The position numbers were made by a program, and so were the translations under genes. Shown piece after piece: positions 60,498-64,000 of a stretch of 64,000 bases of DNA. Position 1 is the stretch's first letter. The number at the start of each line of letters is the position of its first letter. Source of the DNA: JACCXM01 sp046328335 (GTDB taxonomy: Bacteria > Chloroflexota > Chloroflexia > Thermomicrobiales > UBA6265). The notes below the pieces were generated by a model. The model did no database searches and was not told the DNA's origin. It saw only the letters and a program-made list of their open reading frames with translations. The DNA lies in assembly GCA_046328335.1 (NCBI GenBank), contig JAXLWU010000004.1, positions 194,775-258,774 on the forward strand. Reading direction: 5' to 3'.

Positions 60498-60706
60498 TCC
60501 GCCACGCGGCGACCAACCGCTGACACAGCGCCAATAGCCAACGATGGCAACGGCAACCCTGCTCACGGGACGAGGCGGTTTTCTCGCCTTGGGCCGGAAG
60601 TGGGATAATTCGCGTCGGTCCGGTGCCAGCCGGGTCCGACCGCAATCACCCTTTCCGGCGACGGTGCGTCCGGTATCGCTCGACCGGTATTTTCCAGGAG
60701 GTTCGC

Positions 60707-62830
60707 TTGACCGCCGTCGCTCCCCGCCAAACCGATCGCGCCCTCGAAACCGAGGCGATCAACGCCTTGCGCGTGCTCTCCATCGATGCCGTCCAGGCCG
60801 CCAATTCCGGCCACCCCGGTTTGCCCCTGGGCGCCGCGCCGATGGCCTATGTCCTCTGGACGGAATTCATGCGGTTCAACCCCAAGGATCCCCTCTGGGC
60901 GAACCGCGACCGCTTCGTGCTCTCCGCCGGGCACGGTTCGGCCCTCCTCTATAGCCTGCTCTATATCACCGGCTACGATCTGCCGCTGGAAGAAATCAAG
61001 AACTTCCGCCAACTCGGCTCGAAGACGCCCGGTCACCCGGAGCGGTTGCACACCGCCGGCGTCGAGGTCACCACCGGCCCTCTTGGACAGGGGTTCGCCA
61101 ACGGCGTCGGGATGGCGATCGCCGAACAGTTCCTGGCCGCGACCTTCAACCGGCCGGGGCACGAGATCATCCATCACTACACCTACGGCATCGTCTCCGA
61201 TGGTGATCTCATGGAAGGAGTCGCCGCCGAGGCGGCCTCGCTCGCGGGCCATCTCGGGCTCGGCAAACTGATCTACCTCTACGATCAGAACCAGATCACC
61301 CTTGCCGGCACCATCGGCGTCTCCTTCTCCGAAGATGTCCGCGGCCGCTTCGAGGCGGTCGGCTGGCACGTGCAGGAGATCGACGGCATGGATACCGACG
61401 CCGTCCGCGCCGCGCTCGCCGCGGCCCAGGGCGAAACGTCGCGGCCCTCCCTGATCTGCGCCAAGACGACGATCGGCTTCGGTTCGCCCAAGGCGAACAC
61501 CTTTGGCGTGCACGGTTCGCCGCTGGGCAAGGATGCGCTCGCCGCGACCAAGACCGCCCTCGGCTACCCGGCGGAACCGGCCTTCTACGTCGCGGACAAC
61601 GTCGCCGCCCACTTCCGCGAACCGGGCATGCGCGGCGCGGAGGAGGAGAACACCTGGAACCGGGCGTTCCGCGACTACGCCGCCGCCTACCCCGATCTCG
61701 CGGCGAGTCTTACCCTGGCGCTGGCGGGCAAACTTCCGGCGGGCTGGGACAGCGACATCCCCACCTGGCAAGCAGGCGACAAGGCGGTCTCGACCCGCAA
61801 GGCGTCGGGTGAAGTGATCAACGCCTTCGCGCCGAAGGTGCCGACCTTCATTGGCGGTTCCGCCGATCTCGATCCCTCGACCAACACCGCGATGAAGAAC
61901 CTCGGTGATTTCGCCTCCCCGGACACCGCCCCCGATCCGGGCGCGGCCCAAGGTCTCAGCGGTGGCGATTGGGCGTATGCCGGGCGCAACATCCACTTCG
62001 GCATCCGTGAGCACGCCATGGGCAGCATTGCCAACGGCATGGCCGCGCACGGCGGCGTGATCCCCTTTACCGCCACCTTCCTCGTCTTCGCCGACTACAT
62101 GCGGCCGCCGATGCGCCTCGCCGCCCTCTCGTCGCTGAAGGTGATCTTCGTCTTCACCCACGACAGCATCGCCGTCGGCGAAGATGGGCCGACGCATCAA
62201 CCGGTGGAGCAACTCGCCAGTCTGCGCGTCATCCCGCATCTGGCCACGATCCGCCCCGCGGATGCGAACGAGACGGCCGCGGCCTGGCGGATCGCCCTGG
62301 AACGGCTCGAACCGACCGCGCTCATCTTCTCGCGTCAGGACCTGCCGATCCTCGACCGCTCGGACGCCGTCGGTGGGGTCGCCAACGGCGGCTACATCCT
62401 CGCCGATCCAGATGGCGATCCGGACGTGGTGCTCATCGGCACCGGCTCGGAAGTGCAACTGTGCGTCGCCGCGGCGGGACTGCTGGCGGAGCACGGTCTG
62501 CGGGCGCGGGTGGTCAGCATGCCCTCCTGGGAACTGTTCGCCGCGCAGAGCCCGGCCTACCGCTTGCAAGTGTTGGGAGCGACGGGCACGCCGCGGGTCG
62601 CGGTCGAGGCTGGCACCACCTTCGGCTGGGAGCGCTTCGTCGGCGAGCGCGGCGCGGTGGTCGGCATCGACCGCTTCGGCTCCTCCGGACCCGGCAACAA
62701 GGTGCTCGAATTCTTCGGCTTCACGCCCAACCACGTCGCGGCCACCGCGTTGCGTGTCCTCGGCCAGGACGCTCTGGCCGAGCAGATCGAACAACCGGCG
62801 CCCGCGGAGCAGGAACCGGTCGCCCGGTAG
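60707..62830 (+). CDS. tkt: Transketolase
   Basis: TTG 60707 has CCAGGAGG five bases upstream; earlier in-frame codons have none. The 707-residue protein carries the transketolase marks: INALRVLSIDAVQAANSGHPGLPLG, GHGSALLYSLLY, the thiamine motif with GDLMEGVAAEAASLAGHL and NQIT, the VHGSPLG loop, DSIAVGEDGPTHQPVEQL with the catalytic Glu/His of the pyrimidine domain, and a C-terminal domain (VVSMPSWELFAAQ, IGIDRFGSSGPG). It shifts two-carbon units in the pentose phosphate pathway with magnesium and TPP in the cytosol. Transaldolase follows directly. Confidence 0.97.
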   Translation: MTAVAPRQTDRALETEAINALRVLSIDAVQAANSGHPGLPLGAAPMAYVLWTEFMRFNPKDPLWANRDRFVLSAGHGSALLYSLLYITGYDLPLEEIKNFRQLGSKTPGHPERLHTAGVEVTTGPLGQGFANGVGMAIAEQFLAATFNRPGHEIIHHYTYGIVSDGDLMEGVAAEAASLAGHLGLGKLIYLYDQNQITLAGTIGVSFSEDVRGRFEAVGWHVQEIDGMDTDAVRAALAAAQGETSRPSLICAKTTIGFGSPKANTFGVHGSPLGKDALAATKTALGYPAEPAFYVADNVAAHFREPGMRGAEEENTWNRAFRDYAAAYPDLAASLTLALAGKLPAGWDSDIPTWQAGDKAVSTRKASGEVINAFAPKVPTFIGGSADLDPSTNTAMKNLGDFASPDTAPDPGAAQGLSGGDWAYAGRNIHFGIREHAMGSIANGMAAHGGVIPFTATFLVFADYMRPPMRLAALSSLKVIFVFTHDSIAVGEDGPTHQPVEQLASLRVIPHLATIRPADANETAAAWRIALERLEPTALIFSRQDLPILDRSDAVGGVANGGYILADPDGDPDVVLIGTGSEVQLCVAAAGLLAEHGLRARVVSMPSWELFAAQSPAYRLQVLGATGTPRVAVEAGTTFGWERFVGERGAVVGIDRFGSSGPGNKVLEFFGFTPNHVAATALRVLGQDALAEQIEQPAPAEQEPVAR

Positions 62831-62864
62831 TATCAGGAATCAGAATCAGGAAGGAAACCGGACC

Positions 62865-64000
62865 ATGACTGACAACCGGATCAAGGAACTGTTCGCCAAA
62901 GAGGGGCAGAGCGCCTGGCAGGACGACATCTCTCGCGACATGCTCAATTCCGGCGCCATCCGCACCGCGATCGACGAGACGGGCATCCGCGGCCTGACTT
63001 CCAACCCGACCATCTTCGAGAAGGCGATCGCCGGTGGCACCGCCTACGACGAGGAGATTTCGTCCCTCCTGGAGCGGGGTGACCTCGATGTCGCGGACAT
63101 CTTCGAAGCGGTCGCCGTGCACGATATCCAGGCCACCTGCGATCTCTTCCGCCCCCTCTACGACGCGGCGGATGGCGGCGACGGCTTCGTCTCGATCGAG
63201 GTCTCCCCGCTCGGCGCCCGCGATGCGGCGCGTACCGCGGACGATGCGCGGCGGCTGTGGCGGACGGTCAACCGGCAGAACCTGATGGTCAAGATTCCCG
63301 GCACCGTCGAAGGGGCGCCGGTCATCCGCGAACTGCTCGAAGAGGGGATCAACATCAACATCACCCTTCTCTTCTCCGTCGCCTCTTACGAGCGGGTGGC
63401 CGAGTATTACCTGGAGGCGCTCAAGTCACGCCACGCCGCCGGCAAGCCGGTCAACCGGGTCGCCTCGGTCGCGTCCTTCTTCGTCTCCCGCGTCGATACC
63501 TTGGTCGACAAACTCCTCGATGAAAAGATCGCCGCCTCCAGCGATGCCACGCAGCAGGGGTGGCTGGCCTCGCTCAAGGGGAAGGCGGCGATTGCCAACG
63601 CCAAGATCGCCTACCAGAGTTTCGAGCGGCTGTTCAGCGGGAACGACTGGAACGAGTTGGCGGCGGCCGGGGCGCGGGTGCAGCGCCCGCTGTGGGCCTC
63701 CACGTCCGTCAAGAACCCGGCCTATCCCGACACGATGTATGTCGATGAGTTGATCGGCCCGCACACCGTCAATACCATGCCGCGGGCGACGATCACCGCC
63801 TTCCTCGATCACGGCACGGTGGCGCGGACCATCGACCGCGACATCGCCGACGCCTACAAGACGATGACCGACCTCGCCGCGGCCGGGATCGACATCGACG
63901 CCGTCACCGCCCAACTCGAGGACGAGGGCATCGCTACCTTCGCCAAGAGTTTCGATTCGCTCCTCGCCGGGGTCGAGGCCAAGCGCTCGCAACTCGCCGG
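62865..64000 (+). CDS. tal: Transaldolase (3' end outside window)
   Basis: ATG 62865 is 34 bases after tkt, with AGGAAGGAAACC upstream. At least 378 residues are present. GLTSNPTIFEKAI near 42-54, the Schiff-base Lys in LMVKIPGT, NINITLLFS and KPVNRVASVASFFVSR identify the long actinobacterial/cyanobacterial-type transaldolase, usually about 370-380 residues. The stop lies beyond the window, so a fusion with glucose-6-phosphate isomerase, known in some bacteria, cannot be ruled out. It moves three-carbon units in the pentose phosphate pathway together with transketolase. Confidence 0.95.
   Translation, partial: MTDNRIKELFAKEGQSAWQDDISRDMLNSGAIRTAIDETGIRGLTSNPTIFEKAIAGGTAYDEEISSLLERGDLDVADIFEAVAVHDIQATCDLFRPLYDAADGGDGFVSIEVSPLGARDAARTADDARRLWRTVNRQNLMVKIPGTVEGAPVIRELLEEGININITLLFSVASYERVAEYYLEALKSRHAAGKPVNRVASVASFFVSRVDTLVDKLLDEKIAASSDATQQGWLASLKGKAAIANAKIAYQSFERLFSGNDWNELAAAGARVQRPLWASTSVKNPAYPDTMYVDELIGPHTVNTMPRATITAFLDHGTVARTIDRDIADAYKTMTDLAAAGIDIDAVTAQLEDEGIATFAKSFDSLLAGVEAKRSQLA

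Noticed and set aside
60563..62794. 743-codon open frame antisense to transketolase
   Set aside because: High GC and codon bias of the real gene explain it; transketolase on the plus strand is beyond doubt.

Overview
The window looks like a chromosomal piece of a GC-rich Chloroflexota bacterium, probably of the Thermomicrobia/Thermomicrobiales lineage. This is inferred from three things: the very high GC with frequent GTG/TTG starts, a large set of exported proteins that begin with a conserved pre-signal of the type MDxxRFDALxRxL-x(4-6)-RR, and a large NB-ARC/LuxR regulator, Uma2 proteins and DinB proteins of kinds common there. No rRNA, tRNA, CRISPR array or recognisable transposase was found.

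Layout. 1-13 kb (minus strand): the start of a TPP-dependent decarboxylase, then a run of FkbM-type methyltransferases alternating with two large proteins that join a beta-propeller, a GT2 glycosyltransferase and TPR repeats, then two collagen-like surface proteins. I read this as a candidate locus for making and decorating collagen-like surface fibres. 13-22 kb: tatA, an exported L,D-transpeptidase, a GNAT enzyme, an M16 peptidase, a DinB protein, a lipoprotein-like secreted protein and a class V aminotransferase. 21-25 kb: a dipeptide-type ABC importer (binding protein plus two permeases). Its probable ATPases lie at 32-34 kb, beyond a molybdopterin oxidoreductase, two Uma2 proteins and a cluster of small Cys-rich exported proteins. 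34-42 kb: an orphan sugar-type permease, the LuxR regulator, a class III CoA transferase, an MFS carrier and a GNAT protein, with a decayed fragment of a second NB-ARC regulator. 42-46.8 kb: a Cys-rich beta-helix protein, a Cys-rich protein, a NIPSNAP-like protein and a trypsin-like protease. 46.8-50.1 kb holds almost only frameshifted gene remnants. 50.4-59.4 kb: a short-chain dehydrogenase, then an ArsR regulator leading a seven-gene group 4 [NiFe] membrane hydrogenase operon (hyfBCEFGHI-like). 59.6-64 kb: an exported pentapeptide-repeat protein, transketolase and transaldolase.

The most striking theme is modular export. About a dozen genes, scattered over 50 kb, share one N-terminal design: a pre-signal helix, RR or RK almost always at residues 19-20, a hydrophobic stretch and then a Lys/Gly-rich basic linker. 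Behind it sit unrelated passengers: collagen, phage-tail-fibre-like repeats, a beta-helix, Cys-rich modules, trypsin and pentapeptide repeats. Four of them also share a V-[SAT]-A-Q motif at the passenger boundary. A new eight-cysteine small-protein family (four adjacent copies) is part of this set.
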